A stretch of DNA of 64,000 nucleotides from JAGQVA01 sp033764335 (GTDB lineage: Bacteria; Bacteroidota; Bacteroidia; J057): positions 57,087 to 121,086 of the forward strand of contig JANRJC010000057.1 in NCBI GenBank assembly GCA_033764335.1, given 5' to 3'. The notes below the pieces were generated by a model, which ran no database searches, was not told where the DNA came from, and saw only the letters and a program-made list of their open reading frames with translations. Position numbers and translations under genes: made by a program. Positions 1-9,345 of this stretch are shown piece by piece; the stretch's first letter is position 1; each line of letters begins with the position of its first letter.

Positions 1-3000
1 ACTGATGAGATTTATGATGAATATAGTTACGGAACCATTACTCCCTGGGCGGTCAAACGCTTTTGCAAAGATGCCTTGGATCATTGGACGATAAAACCCC
101 GGTATTTCTTTTTGTGGGGAAAAGGCAAATTTATCACTCGTGGATATGAAGATGATCCGCTGGTACCTACTTACGGTTATCCGGCTACCGACTATGAGTT
201 TGTCAGTCATTTTGATCAGCATGCGGTGACCATTGCGCCGGAAGCCGCTATCGGGAGGCTGAATATTTTCACTGATGCGGAAGGATTAAAATACCTCGAA
301 AAAGTCAACGAATACGAACATTCGCCCTGGCAACCCTGGATGAAAGAGGGAACCTTTCTGGGCGGTGGGGGAACATTGGGAGAACAAAACTCCATCGGTT
401 CGGCCTTTGATTATATGATTGATATTTTTTCCGAAATCCCTTATGGAGGAAAAGCGCATTATTTTCAGAAAAACAGTTCTTCCATTACCATAGATCCGAC
501 TACCGCCTCATACCACGATGAAATTTCAGCAGGCGTGTCGCTGATTCACTTTTTTGGCCATTCTACCCAGAATATTCAGGATGTGTCGGTACGAGAGCCT
601 TTTGAATACAACAACTTTGGCAAATATCCGCTCATGATTGCCATGGGTTGTTTTGGGGGCGATTTTACGGTGGATGAGGCTAGTTTTGGAGAAAGATGGG
701 TAAAAGAACCCAACCGAGGGTCCATCGGATATTTAGGCAATTCCAGCGCAGGTTACCTCAATCCTCTGCGCGATTACGGAAGGATTTTTTACGAATACCT
801 GAGCCGCAATATGATGGGACAGGCAATCGGGGATGTTATTCGCACAAGTTTTACGGTTTATACCGACTCACTCATCGGTGTGCAATACCGCAACCACGGA
901 CGCCAGATGAACCTTCAGGGTGACCCTGCGGTAAAAATGTATCACCCGGAGAAACCCGACCTCGAAATCAATTCGACCAGTATTTATTTTACACCCGACA
1001 ATTTTACCGCTCAGGATGACTCGTTCCGGATTAATATCATTACCAGCAATTACGGCCTTGCGACCGACGACAGTTTCCGCGTAAGTGTTGTTCAAAAGCT
1101 GCCAGATGGTAAAAATTTTCAGCATCCGGTTCATGACTACGAACTGATAAGATACCGCGATACGCTTTCCTTTACCCTAAATAACCCTGCCGGCAATCAG
1201 ATGACCGGACAAAACGTATTTGAGGTTTTTGTGGATTCGCGGGATTCTATTAATGAATATTTTGAGAACAACAACCAGGTTGACATCAACCGGCTTGTAC
1301 CGGGAAATATACCCGCCATTCTTTATCCGGTGGAGTATGCAGTTGTAGGTCAAAGCCAGATTTCACTTCAGGCTTCCGCTTTTTTTATGACACAGGATCA
1401 GAGTGTCGGATACGTTTTTGAAATTGATACCACCGCGGAGTTTAACTCTCCTGCGAAGGTGAATTCTGGGGTTGTAACTGGAAAATCCACGTTTGTCGAA
1501 TGGCAGTTGCCCTTTACCCTTACCGACAGCACGGTTTACTTTTGGAGAGTGCGATTGACAAATGTCACCCCGATAACCTGGGGCAATGCCTCCTTTAAAT
1601 ATATTCAGAATCGCACCGGTTGGGCACAGTCAAAACTTGAGCAGTTTACCAAAGACGAAACCGAAGACATCGTTCTTGATCCTATCCAGGAAGAATGGCG
1701 TTTCGCTAATTTTGGGGTGGAATACGAGTTTGTTACCCGCAAAAACGGGGGATTTGCCTACTCTCGCAACGGAAACCTGGTAGCAGATGCAGTGCTCAAT
1801 GGATTCAGCGGAAACGGCGTTGTTTTCGTGGTGTTGGATCAGCTTTCGCTTAAACCCATATTCTCCAACCAATATCACGGTTCTTTCGGGTCGGCGATTG
1901 CCCCCACTGAATTACACCTGCTTCGCAATGCGATTCTAAATACCAAACAAGGCGACTATTTTATCGTGGGAAGCAGTTATAATCCCCATATTCCGCAATG
2001 GTCTGATGATATTTTTCTCGCACTCAAAGAAATCGGTGCCTCCGACAATATTCGATTGCTGAAAGAAGGGGATGCTTTTATGATTATGGGGCGCAAAGGT
2101 TATTTGAATTCGGCAACGGAAATATTCCAACCCAATTCCGGGGATAAATATCTGATCAACAATGTTTTCCTCGCCAATTATCAGCAGGGGGATGTGCTGT
2201 CAACCCGGATTGGCCCGGCGAAAAACTGGCAGGAGATTTTTTGGAACTGGTACTCTACAGACCCACTTGTCCAGGAAAAAGTTGACATTTCGGTTTATGG
2301 CGAAAGATTTGACGGAACCGATAGTCTGTTTTTCGAAAAAATCAGTGCCAAAACCCTAGACATTACCAATATAAACGCGGACGAGTTTCATTTCCTGCGG
2401 CTCACTGCACACCTTCAGGATACCGCTTTTGCCACGGCTCCACAACTGGACAACTGGCACGTGTTGTTTGTGCCCTCCCCCGATGCCGTAGTGGATCCTG
2501 TTACCAATTTTGAGTTTCGCTCAGATACCGTCGTGGAAGGACAGGATGTATTTATTCACATGGGAGCAAAAAACATTTCCCCCTTTGACATGGACAGTGT
2601 GAAGGTGAAAATCTTTGCAGACCGGAATGACCGCACCCGTTTGTTGCTCGACAGCATGCGGATTGCCCCCTTACTTGCAAATGGCCCTACCGTTGAGTTT
2701 GAATACCAGTTTAATACCTTTGGCCTCGAATTGGAGGGTAATGTAAACCTGATTGTAGAAATCAATCCCGACGGAGATCAGCCCGAGCAACATTTGTTTA
2801 ACAATATATACGTTCAGGCTTTTTACGTAGTCGTGGATCGTATAAACCCCATTCTGGATGTGACGGTGGATGGAAAACACGTTATTGACGGAGACATTAT
2901 TTCTCCGAGGCCCGAAATTTTGATTGAGGTAAACGATGAAAACCGTTTTCAGGCAGTGACTGACTCTGCCGCCTTTGAGTTGTATTTCAAAAAAGGTATT

Positions 3001-3579
3001 ACCCCTTCCACCGATTTCGAACGCATTTTTATTACAACCGATGCGCGGATAGACTGGCAACCGGGTCAATTGCCCGAAAATAAGGCCCGCCTCTATTTTT
3101 ACCCCGGCAAAGATACACCGCTGGAGGATGGAGACTATACACTAAAAGTGCAGGGAAAAGACCAGCGAGGAAATGCCTCGGGCAAAGGAGAGAGTTTTTA
3201 TGAAATAAGGTTTAAAGTCGAATCCAAAAGCACGCTCACCCAGGTGCTAAACTATCCGAATCCGTTTTCTTCCAGTACCCGCTTTGTTTATACCCTTACC
3301 GGTATGGAGATTCCGGATTTGTTTCAAATCCATATTTATACCATCAGTGGAAAACTGGTAAAAGTCATAGACCTGTTGGAGATGGGCGACGTATCTATCG
3401 GCAGGAATATTACCAATTATGCCTGGGACGGAACCGACGAGTACGGTGACCGGCTCGCCAATGGCGTGTATCTCTACCGGGTGGTAACCCGTATGCCCAC
3501 TCAGACTTTGGAACTTCAGGATCAGAGTACCCAGCAATATTTCAACAATGGATTTGGGAAAATGGTCATTATGCGATAA
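1..3579 (+). CDS. C25 (gingipain-like) cysteine peptidase with T9SS sorting domain, 5' partial
   Basis: The frame is open to the left window edge, so the N-terminus is missing; the TTG at 76 is not the true start. A peptidase C25 core is visible: a Gly-His pair in FFGHST (His codon 559-561) and a Cys in AMGCFGGDF (Cys codon 649-651), the catalytic dyad positions of gingipains. Next come several beta-sandwich stretches resembling CARDB and other Ig-like repeats, and a C-terminal FlgD-Ig/T9SS module beginning LNYPNPF and ending GVYLYRV...KMVIMR. This predicts a large secreted or surface protease exported by the type IX system. The overall form resembles the long PorU2-like C25 proteins of Bacteroidota rather than PorU itself (inference). 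It is followed by a clear terminator. Substrate cannot be told. Confidence 0.85.
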   Translation, partial: TDEIYDEYSYGTITPWAVKRFCKDALDHWTIKPRYFFLWGKGKFITRGYEDDPLVPTYGYPATDYEFVSHFDQHAVTIAPEAAIGRLNIFTDAEGLKYLEKVNEYEHSPWQPWMKEGTFLGGGGTLGEQNSIGSAFDYMIDIFSEIPYGGKAHYFQKNSSSITIDPTTASYHDEISAGVSLIHFFGHSTQNIQDVSVREPFEYNNFGKYPLMIAMGCFGGDFTVDEASFGERWVKEPNRGSIGYLGNSSAGYLNPLRDYGRIFYEYLSRNMMGQAIGDVIRTSFTVYTDSLIGVQYRNHGRQMNLQGDPAVKMYHPEKPDLEINSTSIYFTPDNFTAQDDSFRINIITSNYGLATDDSFRVSVVQKLPDGKNFQHPVHDYELIRYRDTLSFTLNNPAGNQMTGQNVFEVFVDSRDSINEYFENNNQVDINRLVPGNIPAILYPVEYAVVGQSQISLQASAFFMTQDQSVGYVFEIDTTAEFNSPAKVNSGVVTGKSTFVEWQLPFTLTDSTVYFWRVRLTNVTPITWGNASFKYIQNRTGWAQSKLEQFTKDETEDIVLDPIQEEWRFANFGVEYEFVTRKNGGFAYSRNGNLVADAVLNGFSGNGVVFVVLDQLSLKPIFSNQYHGSFGSAIAPTELHLLRNAILNTKQGDYFIVGSSYNPHIPQWSDDIFLALKEIGASDNIRLLKEGDAFMIMGRKGYLNSATEIFQPNSGDKYLINNVFLANYQQGDVLSTRIGPAKNWQEIFWNWYSTDPLVQEKVDISVYGERFDGTDSLFFEKISAKTLDITNINADEFHFLRLTAHLQDTAFATAPQLDNWHVLFVPSPDAVVDPVTNFEFRSDTVVEGQDVFIHMGAKNISPFDMDSVKVKIFADRNDRTRLLLDSMRIAPLLANGPTVEFEYQFNTFGLELEGNVNLIVEINPDGDQPEQHLFNNIYVQAFYVVVDRINPILDVTVDGKHVIDGDIISPRPEILIEVNDENRFQAVTDSAAFELYFKKGITPSTDFERIFITTDARIDWQPGQLPENKARLYFYPGKDTPLEDGDYTLKVQGKDQRGNASGKGESFYEIRFKVESKSTLTQVLNYPNPFSSSTRFVYTLTGMEIPDLFQIHIYTISGKLVKVIDLLEMGDVSIGRNITNYAWDGTDEYGDRLANGVYLYRVVTRMPTQTLELQDQSTQQYFNNGFGKMVIMR

Positions 3580-3605
3580 AAATTCGATTTTATCAGGAAT
3601 ACGAA

Positions 3606-3635
3606 AAGGGACTACAAAATTGTAGTCCCTTTTTT
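3606..3635 (+). terminator. Intrinsic terminator after the C25 peptidase gene
   Basis: An 11-bp perfect stem (AAGGGACTACA with TGTAGTCCCTT, 3606-3616 and 3621-3631) is followed by a T run. It lies about 27 bases past the stop codon of the C25 gene and separates it from glyS. Confidence 0.9.
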
Positions 3636-3707
3636 GTAGAAATCCTTAACTTGCGCCGCCGAAAAGTCTTTAGTCTTTTTAGTCGGCAGTCCTTAAATTA
3701 TTAACCC

Positions 3708-5252
3708 ATGAATTACGACGAAATTTTTCCGAAAATCATTTCCCATGCCAAGGAATATGGCTTCATTTTTCCATCTAGTGAGATTTATGATGGCCTCGGA
3801 GCCGTTTATGATTATGGACAGAATGGGGTGGAATTAAAGCTCAATATCAAGGCTGCCTGGTGGAAAGCCATGATACAGATGCATGAAAATATCGTCGGAC
3901 TCGACACCGCCATCCTTATGCATCCTACGGTGTGGAAAGCTTCGGGGCACGTGGATGCTTTTAACGATCCGTTGATTGACAACAAAGACTCCAAAAAACG
4001 CTATCGCGCCGACGTGCTGATCGAAGAACAAATCCAGAAATACGAGGATAAAGCGCTCAAAGACACGGAAAAAAAAGCGGAAAAAGAAGGATGGGCACCC
4101 GGCAGCCCGGCATTCAACGATTACCTCCAGAAAAACCGTAACGCACAGAAAGCTCAGGAAATCCAGGCCCGGCTCGAAGCCGCATTAAACTCTGACGACC
4201 TCAGTAATTTGCGCAATATCATCATTGACTACGAAATCGCCTGCCCGGAATCAGGTTCCAAAAACTGGTCAGAAGTGCGGCAATTTAACCTGATGTTTAA
4301 AGCCCAGCTTGGTGCGACAACGGAAGGCGCAATGGATATTTATTTTCGCCCCGAAACCGCACAGGGAACCTACGTGAACTACCTCAACGTGCAAAAAACC
4401 AACCGCATGAAGATTCCTTTTGGTATTGCACAGATTGGGAAGGCTTTCCGGAATGAAATCGTCGCCCGGCAGTTTATCTTCCGGATGCGGGAATTTGAAC
4501 AAATGGAGATGCAGTTTTTTATTAAACCCGGAACCCAGCAGGAGTGGTTTGAATATTGGAAGGAAAAACGCGCACGCTGGCATAAGGCTCTTGGCCTGAG
4601 TCCGGAGCGTCTGCGGTTTCATGTGCATGAAAAACTCGCCCATTACGCCGATGCAGCAGAAGATATTCAGTTTCGTTTTCCTTTTGGTACAAAAGAGTTG
4701 GAGGGAATTCATTCCCGTACCGATTTTGATTTGAGTCAGCATCAGGAATTTTCAGGTAAAAAACTCCAGTATTTTGATCCTGAGACCAATGAATCTTTTG
4801 TGCCTTATGTGGTAGAAACCGCCGTAGGTCTTGACCGAACCTTCCTCGCGCACCTCAGCAACGCTTACGACGAAGAAGAAGTCCCCAGTGCACAAGGAAC
4901 AATGGAAGTCCGCAAAGTACTGCGTTTTCACCCACTGCTTGCGCCTTATAAAGCCGCCGTTTTCCCGCTGGTAAAAAAAGACGGGCTTCCCGAAATCGCC
5001 CGGGAAATTATCGCTGGCCTCAAGTACGACTATAATGTCATGTACGACGAAAAAGACGCCATCGGCAAAAGGTATCGGAGACATGACGCCATCGGAACTC
5101 CGTTTTGCATTACGGTTGATTACGAAACCAAAGAAGATAACGCCGTAACCATTCGCGAACGTGACAGCATGAATCAGGTAAGGATTCCCCTTTCAGAGGT
5201 ACAAAACTATATAAAAAAGCACCTGGACTGGCGCCAGGTGCTTGAAGGTTAG
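3708..5252 (+). CDS. glyS: Glycyl-tRNA synthetase, single-chain alpha2 type
   Basis: Charges tRNA-Gly with glycine in the cytoplasm (class II aminoacyl-tRNA synthetase). The 514-residue length and the single-polypeptide form match the glyQS/eukaryotic-archaeal type that is usual in Bacteroidota. Class II motif 2 is visible as FRNEI at about residues 247-251, followed by RQFIFRMREFEQMEMQ; the FRPETAQG stretch and the C-terminal anticodon-binding region (LAPYKAAVFPLV onward) are also typical. The ATG at 3708 follows a terminator, and a weak -7-like TAACTTGC lies at 3647-3654. The last codons overlap a perfect inverted repeat that works as a terminator for the convergent gene (see separate entry). 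The gene appears monocistronic. Confidence 0.97.
   Translation: MNYDEIFPKIISHAKEYGFIFPSSEIYDGLGAVYDYGQNGVELKLNIKAAWWKAMIQMHENIVGLDTAILMHPTVWKASGHVDAFNDPLIDNKDSKKRYRADVLIEEQIQKYEDKALKDTEKKAEKEGWAPGSPAFNDYLQKNRNAQKAQEIQARLEAALNSDDLSNLRNIIIDYEIACPESGSKNWSEVRQFNLMFKAQLGATTEGAMDIYFRPETAQGTYVNYLNVQKTNRMKIPFGIAQIGKAFRNEIVARQFIFRMREFEQMEMQFFIKPGTQQEWFEYWKEKRARWHKALGLSPERLRFHVHEKLAHYADAAEDIQFRFPFGTKELEGIHSRTDFDLSQHQEFSGKKLQYFDPETNESFVPYVVETAVGLDRTFLAHLSNAYDEEEVPSAQGTMEVRKVLRFHPLLAPYKAAVFPLVKKDGLPEIAREIIAGLKYDYNVMYDEKDAIGKRYRRHDAIGTPFCITVDYETKEDNAVTIRERDSMNQVRIPLSEVQNYIKKHLDWRQVLEG
5211..5243 (-). terminator. Intrinsic terminator of the DUF6089 gene, embedded in the glyS coding sequence
   Basis: A perfect 10-bp inverted repeat (AAGCACCTGG at 5217-5226 with CCAGGTGCTT at 5234-5243, 7-base loop) lies inside the last codons of glyS. 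Read on the minus strand the stem is followed by six Ts (GCTTTTTTAT). On the plus strand there is no T run. It therefore serves the leftward gene whose stop is at 5272. Confidence 0.85.
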
Positions 5253-5271
5253 TTTCTATGATTATCTGCTA

Positions 5272-6099
5272 TCAGTTATTGTCGCGAGAAGCGTAACGGC
5301 TAAGATAGTAGGTTACGGAGATCATCGTGAAGAAATAACTGTCGTTCGCACCCGAGTTGCCGCGTTTTTCTCCCGGGCGAAAAATATCACCTACGGAACG
5401 CTCGGAGAATGTAACTGCCAACGGGCCGCTTACTTCAGCGAGCGCTTCAAAATCCGGATATACCGTACTCACGTCATCGAGGTAATCGGTGAAAGTCGTG
5501 CGGTAGCCAATTTCAAAATTGATACCGGCACGCTCCGAAAGGCGGACACTTGTTCCCAGTCCGACAGGTACACTTGCCTGCATGAGCGAATAAGGTCCTG
5601 AATTGCCGGGGATAAACTGCCCTTCGGTGCCCAGCGGCTGGAGTTCATACCAGATATTGTTGTGAATCGCCTTGGGATTAAACCGGAAAAAGGCGATGCC
5701 TCCAAAAATATAGGGGCTCCAGTGGGGTTTTCCCTGCCAAGCATTTCCGAAGTTTTTGTCAGGAAGAAATTCGTAAACGATATTTCCGCTTAACTCAAAC
5801 ATATTGCTTTTAAAATGCAGGTTGCGAAGCACCCTTGCGCGGTCAATCGCTGCATTGTCATACGCACCAATCTGACCAAAGGTAAAATTTACCCGAAAAC
5901 TGAGCTGCCGCACGATGTACTTGCTGTAGCTAATGCTGCCAGCCGGTTTCAGTAGAGAGTTATTAAAATTATCGGTGAGATCACCGTAATAATAAATGGT
6001 CCCTAACCCTACGGAAATTGAATGAGTTCTTTGTCCGAAAGAGAGTGTGGTTGCAGCGAAAACCAAATAGAGCAGGAAAGTAATGGTTCTTGCATTCAT
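5272..6099 (-). CDS. DUF6089-like outer-membrane beta-barrel protein
   Basis: 275 residues. A signal peptide with a cleavage-like LSFGQ end is followed by alternating hydrophobic strands and a YYYGDL motif near the start of the mature chain, a pattern I associate with DUF6089 barrel proteins of Bacteroidota. Aromatic-rich strands (PYIFGGIAFFRFNP, and the C-terminal FFTMISVTYYL) support an outer-membrane barrel. Function is unknown. It is convergent with glyS, with only 19 bases between stops, and uses a terminator inside glyS. A -7-type element TAATTTTG lies on the minus strand at 6150-6157, about 50 bases upstream of the start, without a convincing -33 element. Confidence 0.75.
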   Translation of the reverse strand: MNARTITFLLYLVFAATTLSFGQRTHSISVGLGTIYYYGDLTDNFNNSLLKPAGSISYSKYIVRQLSFRVNFTFGQIGAYDNAAIDRARVLRNLHFKSNMFELSGNIVYEFLPDKNFGNAWQGKPHWSPYIFGGIAFFRFNPKAIHNNIWYELQPLGTEGQFIPGNSGPYSLMQASVPVGLGTSVRLSERAGINFEIGYRTTFTDYLDDVSTVYPDFEALAEVSGPLAVTFSERSVGDIFRPGEKRGNSGANDSYFFTMISVTYYLSRYASRDNN

Positions 6100-6149
6100 A
6101 AATTTTTTGTGGACTGTGTAAAAACCTTAAAGGAATCTTAGTAATTCGA

Positions 6150-6157
6150 CAAAATTA
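6150..6157 (-). promoter_or_regulatory. Putative -7 element for the DUF6089 gene
   Basis: Minus-strand TAATTTTG matches the Bacteroidota consensus TAnnTTTG. No TTG is found 19-21 bases upstream, so only half the promoter is supported. The intergenic stretch 6100-6476 holds no gene that I can see. Confidence 0.35.
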
Positions 6158-6444
6158 ATACTCAAAATAAGCGAAAACGAAGGTCGTATCAGTGTTTTTT
6201 TTCCCGAACCGGCAAAAAACCCTGTTTAATCCGTCTGAATGTCAGCCAGATAGGCCAATCTTACATTTTTCTCTTGTAAACATTTCAGACAGATTAATAA
6301 AATCTATAACATCCGGATAAGATGTTCCTTCGGATAGGTGAAAAATGCTAAATTTTATATCAAAACTCATTTTCCGCGTAAATAGACAATCCCGGCATGA
6401 ATATCCTGTAACCTTTGAGTGTAACATACAGTAACTTCAGGAAA

Positions 6445-6452
6445 TACCTTTG
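6445..6452 (+). promoter_or_regulatory. Putative -7 element for the small CRD-like gene
   Basis: TACCTTTG, a full match to TAnnTTTG, 24 bases before the ATG at 6477. No good -33 element is visible. Confidence 0.4.
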
Positions 6453-6476
6453 CTTTACTAAAAAGCCCCGGAAAAC

Positions 6477-6995
6477 ATGCAAAATTTATACTCCTGTTTC
6501 TGCCTGAAAAATTTCCTGTTAATTATTTTTCTCTTAGGAAATATTTCATTCACCTTTGCTAATGATGAATGTCCCGGAGGATGTATGATCCGTATTTCCG
6601 GAAAAATTGTTGAACAATCATCCGGAAAACCTTTCCGACAGGCGAATATCATCGTAAAAGCGGGTGATAAAGTTCTCGCGACAAAACAAACCGAAAGGGA
6701 CGGAAGTTTTATCCTTTACCTTCCGCCAGAAAAAATTGGAAATAAAGGAGTGGATATCAAGATTATGTACATGAATCATATCTTCGTCAGGCAAAACCTT
6801 GCAGCTATCTCACAAGATATGACCATTGAAATCAATGGTGCATTGCTGCTGAAGGAAGAATTTTTTGACGAACATAAAATCCCCGTTCATAATCTCGATC
6901 ACCCACAGGTGGGGAAGATCATTCTCAACTCCGACAAACTCCGAATTGATCCAAATTCCGTCTCCCGGAATGTAGCTAATCCTATTGGGACCTGA
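6477..6995 (+). CDS. Small secreted protein with carboxypeptidase-regulatory-like domain
   Basis: 172 residues with an N-terminal hydrophobic segment (FLLIIFLLGNISFTFA) that looks like a signal peptide. The mature part has the pattern ISGKIV...GKPFRQANIIVK...TERDGSFILYLP, typical of the CRD/CNA-B-like beta-sandwich found at the start of many Bacteroidota envelope proteins. No catalytic motif is present and no specific family was recognised. A Cys pair (CPGGC) lies just after the predicted cleavage site. The stop overlaps the start of the next gene by one base (TGATG), so the two are probably translationally coupled. Confidence 0.6.
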   Translation: MQNLYSCFCLKNFLLIIFLLGNISFTFANDECPGGCMIRISGKIVEQSSGKPFRQANIIVKAGDKVLATKQTERDGSFILYLPPEKIGNKGVDIKIMYMNHIFVRQNLAAISQDMTIEINGALLLKEEFFDEHKIPVHNLDHPQVGKIILNSDKLRIDPNSVSRNVANPIGT

Positions 6996-7351
6996 TGAAT
7001 ATCGAAATTTTACGAAATTACTGCCTCTCGCTTAAAGGAGTTACCGAGTCCTTTCCTTTTGGAGAAGATACTCTCGTCTATAAAGTCATGGGCAAAATAT
7101 TTGCCATTACGGGTCTCGATAATCCCACTACTGTCAACCTGAAATGCCGCCCCGAATATGCGATTGAGTTACGGGAGGACTATCCCGAGGCGATTTTTCC
7201 CGGTTATCACATGAATAAAAAACACTGGAATACTGTCTCCATTATTGACAACCTTCCCGATTCTTTTATCTTTTCCCTTATAGACCATTCCTATGAATTG
7301 GTAATAGCCGGGCTGCCCGCCAAAATCCGAGAAGAACTAAAATCTCTGTAA
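6995..7351 (+). CDS. MmcQ/YjbR family protein
   Basis: 118 residues covering the whole MmcQ/YjbR (DUF419) fold, a small CyaY-like alpha/beta domain sometimes described as DNA binding. Typical features are the start LKGVTESFPFGEDTLVYKVMGKIFA, the CRPEYAIELRE stretch, and the end ...HMNKKHWNTV with DHSYELVIAGLP. The biochemical role of the family is not established. The start overlaps the preceding stop codon; the stop lies two bases from the convergent cyclase-family gene. Confidence 0.85.
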   Translation: MNIEILRNYCLSLKGVTESFPFGEDTLVYKVMGKIFAITGLDNPTTVNLKCRPEYAIELREDYPEAIFPGYHMNKKHWNTVSIIDNLPDSFIFSLIDHSYELVIAGLPAKIREELKSL

Positions 7352-7353
7352 AA

Positions 7354-8172
7354 TCATTCTTCCGGCACAATCCGAAACAAACGAGGGCGACTGGGAGAGG
7401 CGTCACTCATAAAAGGAGCAATCTGAAGATTCAGTAAATACAGCCCGTCGGGTATTTCATCCGGTACATAGATCATCTCCGTTATGGTGCGAAAATAACC
7501 GGCAGCGGTATTTTCTTCATGGCCTTCGGGGTTCATTTCCCAAAAGATATGATGAGCCGTCAGTAATCCTTCGTCAAACAAACGATCCACCGAAGGCATG
7601 TCCACCAGCAAATGATTTACGCCATAACTGCGAATCATCTGCATAGCCTCCTTTGAAAAAAAAGGAGGCGACTTCTGCATATAGTCGCGGCTTTTTTTGT
7701 CGGCTGTATTAGGCAATGTCCGGATAATCAAAGCCTCCAGAAAATTTTTGGTCGAATGAGCGAGTACTTCCGCCAGACAGTTGCGTGTGATTAGCATGTC
7801 TTCGGGATTCAACGGTGGCAGGTAGGTGTCGCGGGTTTTGGATGCTTTTTCCGGAAAAACCGAAAGCAGTGTTGCCCCCACCAGTGTATCTTGCAGCCGG
7901 TCGTGAACCGAAATGCGAGAATCAGTAATATGACCTACACATTCTGTGTGGGTTCCATTACAATGAGTGGTAAGGGTGCTGGTCTCAAAATTACAGCTTC
8001 CGCCCCGGCGCACATCTCCGACAAAACCCCCGCCTTCAAAAGCCTGAGCTGTGGCAGGCGGGATGTTGTAAGTATTGGGTTGAGGGCCATTGAAAATGAG
8101 GGGAATCCCAATGTCTAAAGCCGGGTTTTCGAGACTATATTTTTTACCCGAAATTTCAACGTATAATTTCAT
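7354..8172 (-). CDS. Cyclase-family (kynurenine formamidase-like) metal hydrolase
   Basis: 272 residues from the ATG at 8172; an upstream in-frame ATG at 8211 would overlap the preceding gene and adds non-family sequence, so I reject it. The diagnostic metal-binding pattern is present as HCNGTHTECVGH (His70, His74, His81), matching the HxGTHxDxPxH motif of the cyclase/KynB superfamily with Glu in place of Asp and Val-Gly in place of the usual x-Pro. The family includes kynurenine formamidases, isatin hydrolases and polyketide cyclases. A kynurenine-pathway dioxygenase gene lies 6.6 kb away but in another unit, so a tryptophan link is only a suggestion. It follows the GNAT gene on the same strand by 23 bases. 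Confidence 0.75.
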   Translation of the reverse strand: MKLYVEISGKKYSLENPALDIGIPLIFNGPQPNTYNIPPATAQAFEGGGFVGDVRRGGSCNFETSTLTTHCNGTHTECVGHITDSRISVHDRLQDTLVGATLLSVFPEKASKTRDTYLPPLNPEDMLITRNCLAEVLAHSTKNFLEALIIRTLPNTADKKSRDYMQKSPPFFSKEAMQMIRSYGVNHLLVDMPSVDRLFDEGLLTAHHIFWEMNPEGHEENTAAGYFRTITEMIYVPDEIPDGLYLLNLQIAPFMSDASPSRPRLFRIVPEE

Positions 8173-8195
8173 GAAAATCCAATGATTACAAACCG

Positions 8196-9290
8196 TTACG
8201 TAAATCCACAATCGGCGTCTCCATCCTGAATTTCCACCTCATCGGTTTCTACCGGGCCAAAAATTTTGGAAATAATATAATGACGATGAGCCTTCCGGAT
8301 GTGAAGAAAAGGATTTCGATGCGAGCGAATGTAATTTACCATATCGGGATGAAACACCGTGAGAACACGCAGTTTTTTTTCTTTCATAAAACGAAAAATC
8401 AGTTTTGCTACCTGACCTTCCAGCCCTTTTTCCATATACAAATACGGAATTTTGAGGTTTAAACCTCTTACTGTAAACATGATATAGCCGATAGTTTCGC
8501 CGTTTTTATTCACAAGACGGAGGTTGATCACTTCAAACTTTTTTTCCACTGCCGAAAAATGGTATCGTCTGCTGATCCGGTCTTCCCCTACCCCACCGAG
8601 CAGCCAGGGATATTTGATCATCCAGTTGATATCTTCTGCGCTGCGGCGCATGAGTTGCTTTTCCTGTCGGGCTTCAATAAATACCCCCAACGACTCGTCT
8701 ATTTCGTGAATGACCTCCCAGTCCAGTTGAGGTTTAAACTGCCAGAATCCAAGCCCTACAGCTACAACCGCATTCAGTATATTATCGGTCAGATCAAAAA
8801 CCGGTTTGAAATATTTCAGGAAAGGTTTTTTCCGGGGAAGAACATCTCCCAACGGAAAACGCATATATGCACGGACACCGACGGCTTTTTTCAGGTCGTC
8901 AAATGCCCCTGAAAAATCATATAATCCTTTGGCTGCCTGAGTAAACTCCGTTACTAATATCCGCTGTCCCCAGGCGTCAAGCACCTGGCTGAGGAGTTGT
9001 TTTGCTATACCTTTGCCCCTTTGCTCCGGGTCCACCCACATACAACTCAGCCATCCGGCCTTGCGAGCCTGTCCCCGCACATATAGCCGGTCGGCCAATA
9101 CTCCGAGATAACCCACCAGTTTTTCCTCTTCATACGCAAGCAGTAAAATCATATCATCGGCATCCACACGAGGGTTGTGTATATGCGAGATCGCCCGCTG
9201 TGGGCTGATCGGAATCACCAGCATCTGCCGATATTCCTCCGAAGTTATAAATGCTTCTAAACCCGCAGGTGTAAGCTCCCGGAAATCCAT
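8196..9290 (-). CDS. GNAT-family N-acetyltransferase, long form
   Basis: 364 residues. The N-terminal half carries a GNAT acetyl-CoA-binding motif A, VDPEQRGKGIAKQLL (R91-G94). The C-terminal half (about 200-345) also reads like a GNAT-type domain, with strands such as ETIGYIMFTVRG, but lacks an obvious RxxGxG/A loop, so this may be a two-domain enzyme with one active domain. Substrate is unknown. It belongs to a leftward run with a polysaccharide deacetylase upstream and a cyclase-family hydrolase downstream, which would suit envelope glycan modification, but that is inference. Confidence 0.75.
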   Translation of the reverse strand: MDFRELTPAGLEAFITSEEYRQMLVIPISPQRAISHIHNPRVDADDMILLLAYEEEKLVGYLGVLADRLYVRGQARKAGWLSCMWVDPEQRGKGIAKQLLSQVLDAWGQRILVTEFTQAAKGLYDFSGAFDDLKKAVGVRAYMRFPLGDVLPRKKPFLKYFKPVFDLTDNILNAVVAVGLGFWQFKPQLDWEVIHEIDESLGVFIEARQEKQLMRRSAEDINWMIKYPWLLGGVGEDRISRRYHFSAVEKKFEVINLRLVNKNGETIGYIMFTVRGLNLKIPYLYMEKGLEGQVAKLIFRFMKEKKLRVLTVFHPDMVNYIRSHRNPFLHIRKAHRHYIISKIFGPVETDEVEIQDGDADCGFT

Positions 9291-9345
9291 AACAAAACTT
9301 TAGTTGTGAATATAAGGAAATTTGTAAAACGCCTGCACTCCGAAT

